DNA of 64,000 nt from Saccharospirillaceae bacterium (GTDB lineage Bacteria > Pseudomonadota > Gammaproteobacteria > Pseudomonadales > Oceanobacteraceae): the NCBI GenBank assembly GCA_022448365.1, contig JAKVCS010000003.1, forward strand, positions 682,001 to 746,000, written 5' to 3'. The notes under the pieces were generated by a model, which worked only from the letters and a program-made list of their open reading frames with translations, was not told the DNA's origin and searched no databases. Position 1 is the first letter of the stretch. Each line of letters starts with the position of its first letter. This document shows, piece by piece, positions 55,794 through 64,000 of this stretch. The position numbers and the translations under genes are program-made.

Positions 55794-56480
55794 ATGTCCA
55801 ATAAATCAGAGCGCTTATTCCAACTTGTCACCTTACTGCGCAGCCGCCGGACAGCGATAACAGCCGAAACGCTGGCGGAATTTATGGAAGTATCAGTCCG
55901 CACCATTTACCGCGACATTCAGGCATTGGTGGTATCAGGCATTCCGGTTGAAGGCGAAGCAGGAATTGGCTACCGTCTCAGGCCCGGCTTTCAGTTACCC
56001 CCACTGATGTTCGACTTTGATGAAGTGCAATCGATCTTACTGGGCACACACATGGTCGCTGCCTGGACTGATCAGGAGCTGGCACAGGCAGCCAGACGAG
56101 CAGAAGCGAAAATCCGCGCGGTATTGCCTGAGCAGCAATTAATGCGCGCCGATAACAGCCCGTATTGTGTGCCGCCCGTGCTGAAAGAACACCCGGTGCA
56201 AACGGTGCATCTGAATATCCGCCATGCCTGTGAAAGACTGTTAAAAGTAACCATGGATTATGAAGATGCTCAGGGTAGCAAAAGCCAGCGAACAGTCTGG
56301 CCGCTGGGTATGCTGTTCTGGGGTCAGCGCTGGACATTTTTAGCCTGGTGCGAGAGTCGCGATGCTTACCGCAGCTTTCGACTCGATCGGGTCAACAACA
56401 TTGACCTACTGAACGAGCATTACCCACGTCATCCACAACGGAATCTTCAACATTACTTACAACAGTGGGAAGAGCATTAG
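55794..56480 (+). CDS. YafY/WYL-type transcriptional regulator
   Basis: 228 aa: an N-terminal DeoR-like helix-turn-helix (about 1-60; ITAETLAEFMEVSVRTIYRD, then GIPVEGEAGIGYRL) and a C-terminal WYL domain (about 140-215; GMLFWGQRWTFLAWCESRD, YRSFRLDRVNNIDLL). WYL domains bind nucleotides or other ligands. GGAG 9 nt before the ATG. The downstream kinase gene's long frame overlaps its 3' end, but the preferred start for that gene is 122 nt later. Confidence 0.92.
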   Translation: MSNKSERLFQLVTLLRSRRTAITAETLAEFMEVSVRTIYRDIQALVVSGIPVEGEAGIGYRLRPGFQLPPLMFDFDEVQSILLGTHMVAAWTDQELAQAARRAEAKIRAVLPEQQLMRADNSPYCVPPVLKEHPVQTVHLNIRHACERLLKVTMDYEDAQGSKSQRTVWPLGMLFWGQRWTFLAWCESRDAYRSFRLDRVNNIDLLNEHYPRHPQRNLQHYLQQWEEH

Positions 56481-56602
56481 AGTCAGCATGTAATGGCCCC
56501 ACTATTCTCTCGAGTCAGGAACAAATTCCCAGCTTCACAAGCAATTCAATGGTGGAGCTGCTAATCTTAGATCAGTTTACTGTAGGCAGATTCCGCAGAT
56601 CG

Positions 56603-58690
56603 ATGAGTATTAAGTCCCGAATTCTGCTGAGTGTTATCGCTCTTCAGCTGATTGGTTTTGTTGCCTTGGTTTATCAATTCAGCCACCAGGCTGGTCAGTC
56701 TGTGTTCGCAAACAATCAACAACAAATCATCAGCTCCGTCACCTCCACCTTGCATCACTTCAACGCCCTGGCCGCCGAAATGTCGCGCAGCGCCCGCGGC
56801 CTTGCCCGTGCTGGCGAACTGATTTATCAGCAGCGCAACCGCCTCACTGAAGAACAAAGAAACAAGAAATTCAGCGATTTACTGATCAATACGTTTACGC
56901 CATTCCCGCAGGCAATTGGTGGAGGTATTTGGTACGAACCCTATCAATTTGATAACAACATACGATTACTCGGACCTTATGCCTATCGCAGTCAACGTCA
57001 GGTTATGTTCAGTTGGGAACTTAACAGCGATGAGTACAATTACCCGAAACAAGACTGGTACCAGTTGGCATTGCCTGATCAGGCATCACAAAATCATAAC
57101 CTGGGTCAGGATATCTTCTGGACACCACCCTACTTCGATGAAGCGGCTACGGAAGCTCTGATGACGACCGTTGATGCTCTGATGTTCGACCAGCAACAGG
57201 CGATTGGAATGGCAACCGTGGACTGGTCGATGGAAGATATCCGCCGGTATCTCAGCGAACTGAAGCTCACGCCCAACAGCCAGACTTTTTTGATCTACCC
57301 AGGTAGTCCGGATTCTTTGCTCGTTGACAACAAACAGGAATCGATACAAATCAATCAAAAGTTGAGACAGTGGCAAGACAAGTTAGGCTCTTTGAAACGT
57401 TCAGAGATTAGTCACTTCTCCAGCGGAGATAGTGAGAAGGAACAAGTTGTCGCAGGGCTGACCAATACCGGACTGGTATTTGGTGTCATTGTCCCGGATA
57501 GCGACCTGGCAAAAATCGTTGACGAGCAAACGCAACATACGCTGACCACCGGGATTGGGATCGCCGTGATGTTTGTTGCCATCGTCGCATTACTGCTGGA
57601 ACTGCTATTTCGCCCCTTCGACCAGATACTGTTTTTACTCAAGTCTTCGATAAGCGTTAACCCGGAGACACACAAGATGCAGATGAATACGCTGAATTAT
57701 CAGACTCAAAATGAATTCAAACCCTTGGTTGGAGCCTTCAATACGCTGGTCAAACAAATCGAGCGCTACACCGAACAGCTGTCCGAAACCAATGATGAGC
57801 TGCTTGATAGTCAATCTGAAATCGCTCAACTCAATGCCTCACTCGAGGAAAAAGTTCAGCTCCGGACGGAAGAGCTGAACGCCAAAAAAGAGGAAGCCAT
57901 CAACTCACTGCAACAGCTGAAACTTACTCAGAAGCAGCTGGTCAACATGGAAAAATACGCAGCTCTTGGGGAGTTGATCGCAGGCCTGGCCCACGAGGTA
58001 AATACTCCCCTGGGAATCGCGGTCACCGCCGTTACAGCACTCGAAGATCAATTGCATCAGATCAATAGCTCATTTCGTAACAAGACGCTGGATAAACAGG
58101 AATTTTCAGACTTTGTTGACTTCGCCAACGAGGGCAGCCAGATCACCATTGATAATCTCAGACGTGCAGCCGATTTAATCAGTCGCTTCAAACAAGTGGC
58201 CGTCGATCAGGCCAGCGAACAATATCGGGATTTTGAGCTGGGCGATTACGTCAACAGCGTTGTGACCTCGTTGCGCCCTAACTTCAAAACCAGTTCGGTG
58301 ACGATTACAGTCAATTGCTCTGAGCGGATCCACATTGCCAGCTTTCCAGGCGCTCTGTCTCAGGTACTCACCAACCTGATTATGAATTCGCTGATACACG
58401 CCTACGATGAAAAACAAAGCGGCGAGATAATCATCGACGTCGGAAAACTCAAAGACCAAGCTATTATCGGCTATCGCGATGATGGCAAAGGTATGACCAG
58501 CGACGTACTACAGCACATGTTCGAGCCGTTTTTCACCACCCGTCGCAGCGACGGTGGCAGCGGACTGGGCGCGCATATTATTTATGATTTGGTCACTGAG
58601 CGACTCGGTGGACAGCTGATGGTCTGCAGTTCCCCCGGCCAAGGCTCAGAATTCAGAATTCAGATTCCGCTGCGACTCGCTAGCGCATAA
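56603..58690 (+). CDS. Sensor histidine kinase with dCACHE-type periplasmic domain
   Basis: 695 aa. TM1 ([20 protein letters not shown], about residues 6-25), a large periplasmic sensor (about 30-315) with CACHE-like [22 protein letters not shown]2 ([18 protein letters not shown]), a HAMP-like/coiled region, the phospho-acceptor region [20 protein letters not shown] with the His, and the ATPase part ([16 protein letters not shown]-box, [21 protein letters not shown]). I use ATG 56603; the frame from 56465 adds 46 non-family residues. No response regulator is adjacent. Confidence 0.9.
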   Translation: MSIKSRILLSVIALQLIGFVALVYQFSHQAGQSVFANNQQQIISSVTSTLHHFNALAAEMSRSARGLARAGELIYQQRNRLTEEQRNKKFSDLLINTFTPFPQAIGGGIWYEPYQFDNNIRLLGPYAYRSQRQVMFSWELNSDEYNYPKQDWYQLALPDQASQNHNLGQDIFWTPPYFDEAATEALMTTVDALMFDQQQAIGMATVDWSMEDIRRYLSELKLTPNSQTFLIYPGSPDSLLVDNKQESIQINQKLRQWQDKLGSLKRSEISHFSSGDSEKEQVVAGLTNTGLVFGVIVPDSDLAKIVDEQTQHTLTTGIGIAVMFVAIVALLLELLFRPFDQILFLLKSSISVNPETHKMQMNTLNYQTQNEFKPLVGAFNTLVKQIERYTEQLSETNDELLDSQSEIAQLNASLEEKVQLRTEELNAKKEEAINSLQQLKLTQKQLVNMEKYAALGELIAGLAHEVNTPLGIAVTAVTALEDQLHQINSSFRNKTLDKQEFSDFVDFANEGSQITIDNLRRAADLISRFKQVAVDQASEQYRDFELGDYVNSVVTSLRPNFKTSSVTITVNCSERIHIASFPGALSQVLTNLIMNSLIHAYDEKQSGEIIIDVGKLKDQAIIGYRDDGKGMTSDVLQHMFEPFFTTRRSDGGSGLGAHIIYDLVTERLGGQLMVCSSPGQGSEFRIQIPLRLASA

Positions 58691-58693
58691 TAC

Positions 58694-58722
58694 AAGACAG
58701 AACATCGCAAGCTCCCTATAAT
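58694..58722 (+). promoter_or_regulatory. Candidate sigma-70 promoter for ppnP
   Basis: AAGACA (58694-58699), 17-bp spacer, TATAAT (58717-58722): perfect -10 and 4/6 -35, starting just after the kinase stop. Leader of about 27 nt to the ppnP ATG. Confidence 0.55.
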
Positions 58723-58755
58723 ACGCCCCCTTTTCATTTATCCGGAGCAACAGAC

Positions 58756-59037
58756 ATGCTGCAAGTAAACGAATATTTTGATGGTAAAGTAAAGTCTATC
58801 GGCCTGCAAACTGAAACCCTTCCAGCCACTGTTGGCGTGATGGTAGCGGGTGATTATGAGTTTGGTACCAGCCAGAAAGAAGTGATGACCGTTGTATCTG
58901 GCAGCATGGACGTTAAACTGCCCGGCGCCGACAGCTTCCAGACCTTTAGTCAGGGCGAGTCTTTTAATCTCGATGCCAATGTCTCGTTCCAGGTGAAAGT
59001 AGCGACAGATACCGCATACTTCTGCACCTACGAGTGA
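58756..59037 (+). CDS. ppnP: Pyrimidine/purine nucleoside phosphorylase PpnP
   Basis: A 93-aa single-domain cupin (formerly DUF1255/YaiE) that phosphorolyses several nucleosides. [33 protein letters not shown] and [19 protein letters not shown] match the family over its length. GGAG about 9 nt before the ATG. It has its own promoter candidate and a hairpin right after the stop. Confidence 0.93.
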   Translation: MLQVNEYFDGKVKSIGLQTETLPATVGVMVAGDYEFGTSQKEVMTVVSGSMDVKLPGADSFQTFSQGESFNLDANVSFQVKVATDTAYFCTYE

Positions 59038-59040
59038 TCG

Positions 59041-59069
59041 TAATGGGCCAGAGGTTTACTGGCCCATTA
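59041..59069. terminator. 11-bp perfect hairpin between ppnP and the GGDEF-EAL gene
   Basis: TAATGGGCCAG / CTGGCCCATTA with a 7-nt loop. It covers the stop codon of the minus-strand gene (59056-59058). T-runs are short, so termination may be weak or Rho-dependent. Confidence 0.6.
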
Positions 59070-61722
59070 ATTCTGCCATCTCAGCAACAGGCACCGGTCT
59101 GCTGAAATAAAATCCCTGATAACTCTCACACTGATTATCGCGCAAAAACATCAGCTGACTCTCAGTTTCAACCCCTTCAGCCAGTACTTTCAAACCCAGC
59201 CCCTTCGCCAGACTGATAATGGTAGTGGTGATCACCCGTCCCTCGTCATCTTCTTCGATCGAATTCACAAAACTACGATCAATCTTCAGTTTATCCACCT
59301 GATAACGATGCAGATAAGCCAGCGACGAATACCCCGTACCAAAATCATCAATCGCCAGGCTGATACCCAGCGACTTCAGCCCGGCAATGGTATCCAGAAC
59401 CTGAGGCGTTGGCTCAAGTAATGCGCCTTCCGTAATCTCCAGCTCCAGCCAGCTGGCATCAATAGCGTATTCAGTAAGAAGACGCTGCAACAGTTCCACA
59501 AGCCCACCGGCAACGAACGTTGGCTGGGTAATATTCACCGCCACCGAAATTGGATGATTGTCATCAGACTGGATACACGCGAGAGTGCGACAAGCCGAGC
59601 GCAGTGCCCAGGCATCCAGCTCCGGCATTAAGCCGTTATCTTCTGCAACAGGTAGAAAACGTCCCGGTGAAATCACCCCCTCAACAGGATGATGCCAACG
59701 CATTAAGGCTTCAGCACCGATCAGCTGGCCCGTGTGCATGCAAATCTGAGGCTGATAGTAGAGCTGTAATTCATCATCTCGCTGCAGCGCTTTGCGCAAC
59801 TGATTACCCAATTCAAGGCGGTCGGTTGCTGCCTGAGTCATATCATTGGTATAAAACTGGTATCGGTTACGGCCTTCCTGTTTGGCTTTGAATACCGCCA
59901 CATCGGCATTACTCAGCAGTTGTGTGACCGACGAACCGTGATCAGGGAACAGGGTGATTCCCATGGAAACGCTGATGTAGAGTTCCTGACCTACCCCGGC
60001 ATCGAATGGTTTCTCAAGCAGCTCTTTAATAATGGCAGAGACCGATTGCACCTGCTCATGAGAAACGACATCCTCCAATACCACCATGAAATCATCGCCT
60101 CCCAATCTGGCAACAGTGTCGGTGTCACGTAACCGGTGCCGCAAACGATAGGCAAAATCCTGCAGTAAACGATCACCAGCGGGATGCCCCAGACTGTCGT
60201 TAATGTGCTTGAAGTGGTCAAGGTCAATGGCTATCAAGCCAACTTTGCGCTGACTGGCACGCGCTTTATCCACGGCATTTTCGAGGCGGCTGAGTAATAA
60301 TGCACGATTGGGTAAATTCGTGATGGAGTCGTAATAAGACAAATGCTCTAACTGCTGTTCCGACTCCTTAATTTTCGACATATCGGAGAATACGCCGACA
60401 TAATGACTGACACGATGATTATCATCACGAACAGCGGTAATCGTCAGCCATTCTGGAAAGATTTCCCCGCCCTTTTTACGGTTCCAGATTTCACCTCGCC
60501 AATAGCCCTGTTCATCAATAGCCCGGTACATACTGCGGTAGAAATCACTGCCATATTGCCCCGATTTCAGGATTGAAATCGGTCGTCCGATAATCTCTTC
60601 CTCTTTATAACCGGTAATCTGGCAAAAAGCCGGATTCACCGCTTCGATACAGGATCGGGCATCGGTGATGACAATGCCTTCCATGGTTGACTCAAATACA
60701 ACAGCCGACTGATTTAAACGTCGCTCCTTCGCTTGTTGCTCACTGATATCCTGTACAGAACCGCTGCGCGCAATGGTCCTGCCATTATCATCCTGTTGCA
60801 CCTCACCCCGGCCGTGAATGTACTTCTCATTACCTTGAGCCGTGATGACCCGATAAATCATGTCGGAAGGCTCGCCGCTTTTAACGCTGTGCTGCAATGC
60901 ACGGGCAACGCGTTCTTTATCCTCTGGATGCACAAACTTAAAATAATCATCCAGCGTTATGTTCTGAATATCCGGATCAACTTCAAAAATCTCAGCGGCG
61001 TGTTTGGTAAAGGTAATGCTGTTGTTCACAACATCATCACTCCAGCTACCGATATTTGCCAAACGTTCAGTTCGCTCCAGTAATTGCTCGCGTCGCTCCA
61101 GATGCTCAACCATTCGGCTGCGATCCAGAACCAAAAAGAACAGCTGAGCAAATGTGGATAACAGCGATGCTTCACTGTCGGATATGTCGCATCGCTCGGA
61201 TAGGGAAAAAAATAAGCAGCCAGCCGCCTCAGTTCGTCCCGTGATCGGCACCGAAATCACCGTATCTGCCTCCATTGCTTCAACAATGAAGTGCTCAGAA
61301 TGATCGAGATCCGGTTGGCGATTGATGACCTTCACCCGGCGCTCGCTCATCAGCCGACACCATTGATCAGCACTACCTATCAGCGAGTGAACACATCGTT
61401 GCGAATCCGTTGGCGGGTGAACGCCACCGAGAATCGTCAGAGGCTCTCCCGCATGTTCTTCGGGACAAATGAGCAACAAACCATAATTCGCCCCTAACTG
61501 GCTGCTGAGCTGTGAAATGGCACTGCGGAGATCGCTTTCCAGCACTTCAGACCGCGTGGTCAGAAACACCTTGATGCAGCGTTCCAGTAATTGATCCAAA
61601 GGCTGGCAGTTAAGTTCATCGGGCAATGGCGTTAACCGCTGATGTTCATCAAATACCTCCGTCACGGCCTGTTTGTTCCAGCTGATGTGCTGCAGATTGA
61701 TATTGGGCTGATTAGACTTCAT
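59056..61722 (-). CDS. GAF-PAS-PAS-GGDEF-EAL c-di-GMP phosphodiesterase
   Basis: 888 aa, soluble. N-terminal GAF-like domain (about 60-210), two PAS domains (about 225-340 and 345-460; AVVFESTMEGIVITDARSCI), GGDEF domain (about 465-625) and EAL domain (about 635-885). The GGDEF signature reads LGGDDF, a changed loop, so cyclase activity may be low. The EAL site is complete: GAEALMRW, VNITQP, LELEITEG, IDDFGTGYSSLAYL, KIDRSFV, LAEGVET. Predicted PDE under sensory control. A PilZ gene lies 10 nt upstream in the same direction. Confidence 0.93.
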   Translation of the reverse strand: MKSNQPNINLQHISWNKQAVTEVFDEHQRLTPLPDELNCQPLDQLLERCIKVFLTTRSEVLESDLRSAISQLSSQLGANYGLLLICPEEHAGEPLTILGGVHPPTDSQRCVHSLIGSADQWCRLMSERRVKVINRQPDLDHSEHFIVEAMEADTVISVPITGRTEAAGCLFFSLSERCDISDSEASLLSTFAQLFFLVLDRSRMVEHLERREQLLERTERLANIGSWSDDVVNNSITFTKHAAEIFEVDPDIQNITLDDYFKFVHPEDKERVARALQHSVKSGEPSDMIYRVITAQGNEKYIHGRGEVQQDDNGRTIARSGSVQDISEQQAKERRLNQSAVVFESTMEGIVITDARSCIEAVNPAFCQITGYKEEEIIGRPISILKSGQYGSDFYRSMYRAIDEQGYWRGEIWNRKKGGEIFPEWLTITAVRDDNHRVSHYVGVFSDMSKIKESEQQLEHLSYYDSITNLPNRALLLSRLENAVDKARASQRKVGLIAIDLDHFKHINDSLGHPAGDRLLQDFAYRLRHRLRDTDTVARLGGDDFMVVLEDVVSHEQVQSVSAIIKELLEKPFDAGVGQELYISVSMGITLFPDHGSSVTQLLSNADVAVFKAKQEGRNRYQFYTNDMTQAATDRLELGNQLRKALQRDDELQLYYQPQICMHTGQLIGAEALMRWHHPVEGVISPGRFLPVAEDNGLMPELDAWALRSACRTLACIQSDDNHPISVAVNITQPTFVAGGLVELLQRLLTEYAIDASWLELEITEGALLEPTPQVLDTIAGLKSLGISLAIDDFGTGYSSLAYLHRYQVDKLKIDRSFVNSIEEDDEGRVITTTIISLAKGLGLKVLAEGVETESQLMFLRDNQCESYQGFYFSRPVPVAEMAELMGQ

Positions 61723-61732
61723 GAAAAACGGC

Positions 61733-62383
61733 TCAATTATTCAAGTACGATAAAACATAAGCGTGCAGCATAATTCGATCTGAATCGCTCATATCGGTAA
61801 ACTGAACCCCAACAGATACAGTTTTTTCTTCAACATTTACGGACCGGGTAATCGCCATAAGTGTGATAATGCGGTCGATGCCACTCACAGTCAGCTGTGC
61901 TGTTATTCTGAGCTCCTGACCTTCTTCGACGGGTAACGACGCACACTCCAGACGCGCTCCGCCTAAACTCAGATCAGTGATTTTCGACGCCGTCTTGTTG
62001 TTGCAATCAGCGCCATACATTACTGAGCAAATAAGCTTTACATTTGCCCTGACGGAACTGCGCACTTCACCCAGCACAAGTTCTTTTGGTATTGCCAGAT
62101 GTAAATGAGCAAAAGGGGCACGAGAAACATGCACGATTTCGGTTTTAAATGCACAGGCGCTGTTAATCTGAGTTGCAAAAAAGCGAACAGCCAGCGACAT
62201 ACCGTTTTTTAATGACAGTGGCGAACCATTCTTTACCGGCGTGGAAACAATGATGGACCGCCCCGGCATATATCCAACCAGCAATGCCCGATCGCGTTCA
62301 TTGGAATAACCATCAAACTCGAGCTGTAATGCCTGTCCCGGCAGCAGTTTCAGATCTTCAAAACGTTGAGGCTTACCATCCAT
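61733..62383 (-). CDS. YcgR-like flagellar brake/PilZ protein
   Basis: 216 aa with an N-terminal YcgR-N-like domain (about 1-100; RALLVGYMPGRSIIVSTPV) and a C-terminal PilZ domain with RSSVRANVK (RxxxR) and TDLSLGGARLE (DxSxxG). Such proteins couple c-di-GMP to flagellar motor braking or other outputs. Its end is 10 nt from the start of the GGDEF-EAL gene, so enzyme and receptor are one operon. Confidence 0.9.
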   Translation of the reverse strand: MDGKPQRFEDLKLLPGQALQLEFDGYSNERDRALLVGYMPGRSIIVSTPVKNGSPLSLKNGMSLAVRFFATQINSACAFKTEIVHVSRAPFAHLHLAIPKELVLGEVRSSVRANVKLICSVMYGADCNNKTASKITDLSLGGARLECASLPVEEGQELRITAQLTVSGIDRIITLMAITRSVNVEEKTVSVGVQFTDMSDSDRIMLHAYVLSYLNN

Positions 62384-62576
62384 ATCGCAAATACTTAGGA
62401 ATCGGATTAAAAATTAACTTCAGCAAGTGTAGACCAGAATCCACTAACGGCTTGATAATTAACGTAATAATCATAAAAAAATGACAATTGGATGATGAGT
62501 CATTTGCTCATCGGAAAACTTGCCAAGCCAGCCAATTCGATGGAATATCATCAGATTGAATCATATTGGTTTTTAC

Positions 62577-62849
62577 ATGTTTGATAAAAAAGATCTGATT
62601 ACTTTGATTACAACCACCATGCCTTATGGGAAGTATCAGGGACGAGTACTGATCGATATTCCCGAAGAATATTTATTGTGGATGAATAAACGGGGGATGC
62701 CAGAAGGACGGCTGGGCTTGTTATTGAGTCTGGCTCTGGAAATACGTATCAACGGACTGGAGAGCATATTGACACCACTGCGTAACGATCCGTCCGTTCA
62801 GAAACTGGTAAAAGCATCACAAATACCATCATCTGATACCCGACACTGA
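62577..62849 (+). CDS. DUF3820-family protein
   Basis: 90 aa of the DUF3820 family (annotated in pseudomonads as quorum-sensing-regulated virulence factor). The core is TTMPYGKYQGRVLIDIPEEY (about residues 13-32) and LWMNKRGMPEGRLGLLLSL. ATG 62577 is used since the family begins there; the frame from 62520 adds 19 residues. Short, soluble; biochemical role unknown. Confidence 0.87.
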   Translation: MFDKKDLITLITTTMPYGKYQGRVLIDIPEEYLLWMNKRGMPEGRLGLLLSLALEIRINGLESILTPLRNDPSVQKLVKASQIPSSDTRH

Positions 62850-62885
62850 TCATTCCGGATAAGGAACGTAAACAGGAGACTGAAG

Positions 62886-63587
62886 ATGAAACGACTGGGA
62901 ATACTGGAAACCGATACGCTGTACGATGATTTACTGGAGGACTATCAGTCATATGGCAAGATGTTTCAGCGTTTTTTTGATTCTCTGGGGAGTCGCCTAA
63001 AATACCGGTTCTATGACGTACAAAACGGTGAACTGCCTGCACCGGGAGACTGCGACGCCTATTTAATTACTGGCTCTAAAGCTGGAGTTTACGACCTGTT
63101 CGAATGGATTCCACCGCTTTCAGCATGGATTTTACGAGCATACAAACACCGGGAGAAAATCGCCGGAATTTGTTTTGGTCACCAGATTCTGGCACACAGT
63201 CTCGGCGGTTTTGCCAGAAAGAGTGATAAAGGTTGGGGCGTGGGGGTACACACCACCAAGGTAATCAATCACCCTGGGTGGCTGAATGATGATTTATCTC
63301 ATATTCGGCTGATCTACAGTCATCAGGATCAGGTGGAAACATTGCCAGCAACGGCAAAACGACTGACTGAAAGCGAATTCTGTAAAAATGCTGCCTTCTA
63401 TATTGATCAACGCGTGCTTGCGTTTCAGGGGCATCCAGAGTTCGACGCAGAATACCTTTCCCGCTTATTGCCACGCCGACAAGATAAGATTGGTGAGCCG
63501 ACCTATCAGCAGGGTATGAGTACTCTTGAACAACCAACCGATGCGGAACGAGTGGGACGCTGGATGCTGGAGTTTTTCCAGCTGTAA
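62886..63587 (+). CDS. Class I glutamine amidotransferase-like protein
   Basis: A 233-aa stand-alone GATase1 (GuaA-like/YfeJ group). The nucleophile Cys is in IAGICFGHQILAHSLGG (about residue 97), the catalytic His and Glu are in AFQGHPEF. The N-terminus starts MKRLGILETDTLYDDLLEDY. Such proteins hydrolyse gamma-glutamyl or related amides; partner or substrate not known. AGGAGACTGAAG precedes the ATG. Confidence 0.9.
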   Translation: MKRLGILETDTLYDDLLEDYQSYGKMFQRFFDSLGSRLKYRFYDVQNGELPAPGDCDAYLITGSKAGVYDLFEWIPPLSAWILRAYKHREKIAGICFGHQILAHSLGGFARKSDKGWGVGVHTTKVINHPGWLNDDLSHIRLIYSHQDQVETLPATAKRLTESEFCKNAAFYIDQRVLAFQGHPEFDAEYLSRLLPRRQDKIGEPTYQQGMSTLEQPTDAERVGRWMLEFFQL

Positions 63588-63611
63588 CCCGTCGTATGAG
63601 CTGATAAATTG

Positions 63612-63854
63612 CTACAAAAACTTGCTGACATACCAGCAGCTGGCCTGCAATTCATAGCCCTGCTCTTTCGCCCAGGTTATTCCCTGCTCAACCAGGATTT
63701 CTGCCAGTCCCTGCCCTCTTAAGCGGAATGGCACGTAGGTATGGGTAAAATCAATCTGGTCGCCGTTCAGTGTGTAATCAAGTACACACTCGTTGCCATC
63801 TTTTATAAGAACAAATCGTTTTGCATCCGATTGATGCTGAATTTCATATTCCAT
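63612..63854 (-). CDS. YjdJ-type mini-GNAT N-acetyltransferase
   Basis: An 80-aa minimal acetyltransferase domain (NATD1/YjdJ-like). FTHTYVPFRLRGQGLAEILV holds the acetyl-CoA loop R-x-x-G-x-G/A, and AKEQGYELQASCWYVSKFL forms the end. Substrate unknown. Convergent with the amidotransferase gene, 24 nt apart. Confidence 0.9.
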   Translation of the reverse strand: MEYEIQHQSDAKRFVLIKDGNECVLDYTLNGDQIDFTHTYVPFRLRGQGLAEILVEQGITWAKEQGYELQASCWYVSKFL

Positions 63855-63868
63855 CGTTGGATATCCGG

Positions 63869-64000
63869 TTAATGCATTCGGTGTGTATCAAGCTCAAGTT
63901 GTTCAACTCTGCGGCCAGCCAACAAAATCGAGCCGGAATAACGCTCATCCCCGGTAGAGGAAAACTCGAAATGATAACAACGCATCAGCGCCCAGCCACC
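63869..64000 (-). CDS. DUF3301-family protein (C-terminal part only)
   Basis: The last 43 codons of a minus-strand gene whose start lies beyond the window. The translated end reads RCYHFEFSSTGDERYSGSIL, then LAGRRVEQLELDTHRMH and a TAA, matching the C-terminal DUF3301 pattern (YxFEFSxTGxERYxGxxxLxGRRV). The family is a short membrane-anchored protein of unknown function. It ends 14 nt before the YjdJ-type gene, suggesting one transcript. Confidence 0.75.
   Translation of the reverse strand, partial: GGWALMRCYHFEFSSTGDERYSGSILLAGRRVEQLELDTHRMH

Overview
The window looks like a stretch of ordinary chromosome from a free-living, Gram-negative, polarly flagellated gammaproteobacterium of the Oceanospirillales/Pseudomonas-like type. 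The evidence is the complete System I cytochrome c maturation operon flanked by FliK-like and FlhB-like genes (an arrangement known from pseudomonads), the long Pseudomonas-type DapD, the infC-rpmI-rplT-pheST translation cluster, ornithine-lipid OlsB, and a high density of c-di-GMP proteins. Taxonomy is inference; no rRNA or tRNA gene is present. I see no IS element, phage, CRISPR array or integration scar.

Layout. 1-5.7 kb (minus): thrS-infC-rpmI-rplT-pheS-pheT, with a tRNA-Thr anticodon-arm mimic in the thrS leader and an ATC start for infC. 5.7-6.4 kb: a 636-bp intergenic region rich in repeats, then an outer-membrane porin. 7.6-11 kb (minus): rluB-scpB-scpA, with an exceptionally long ScpB tail. 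11.1-14.4 kb: a D-amino-acid-type PLP enzyme, a DUF819 membrane protein and a carboxylesterase. 14.4-18.2 kb: a NIT-type chemoreceptor, an ArsC/Spx-like reductase and dapD. 18.2-24.6 kb: two unrecognised exported proteins, a MocR regulator divergent from a DMT exporter with a repeated operator, and a thioesterase. 24.9-31.9 kb (minus): ccmABCDEFGHI. 32-34.3 kb: FliK-like and FlhB-like genes. 34.4-39.8 kb: TetR regulator, hemN, a TlpA-like thioredoxin, an exported protein, olsB behind a Pho-box-like site, a hotdog protein and a small hypothetical protein. 39.9-47.9 kb: a REC-GGDEF protein, a Bax-like glucosaminidase, PilZ, ackA-pta-acyltransferase, and a membrane GGDEF protein. 48-53.6 kb: cysK, an AlkB-like gene, a barrel-like protein, a CDF transporter, a membrane-tethered receiver protein and a lipoprotein. 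53.6-64 kb: deaD, a WYL regulator, a sensor kinase, ppnP, a GGDEF-EAL protein with a PilZ partner, DUF3820, a glutamine amidotransferase, a YjdJ-type GNAT, and the end of a DUF3301 gene.

The themes are translation and its autoregulation at the left end, cytochrome c/heme biogenesis in the middle, and a second-messenger layer (three GGDEF proteins, two PilZ proteins) on the right. The most checkable new observations are the thrS tRNA mimic, the olsB Pho box, the MocR/DMT operator array, the ScpB extension, the DSD1/DUF819 pair, the membrane-tethered receiver, and a recurring habit of short hairpins overlapping stop codons at gene ends.
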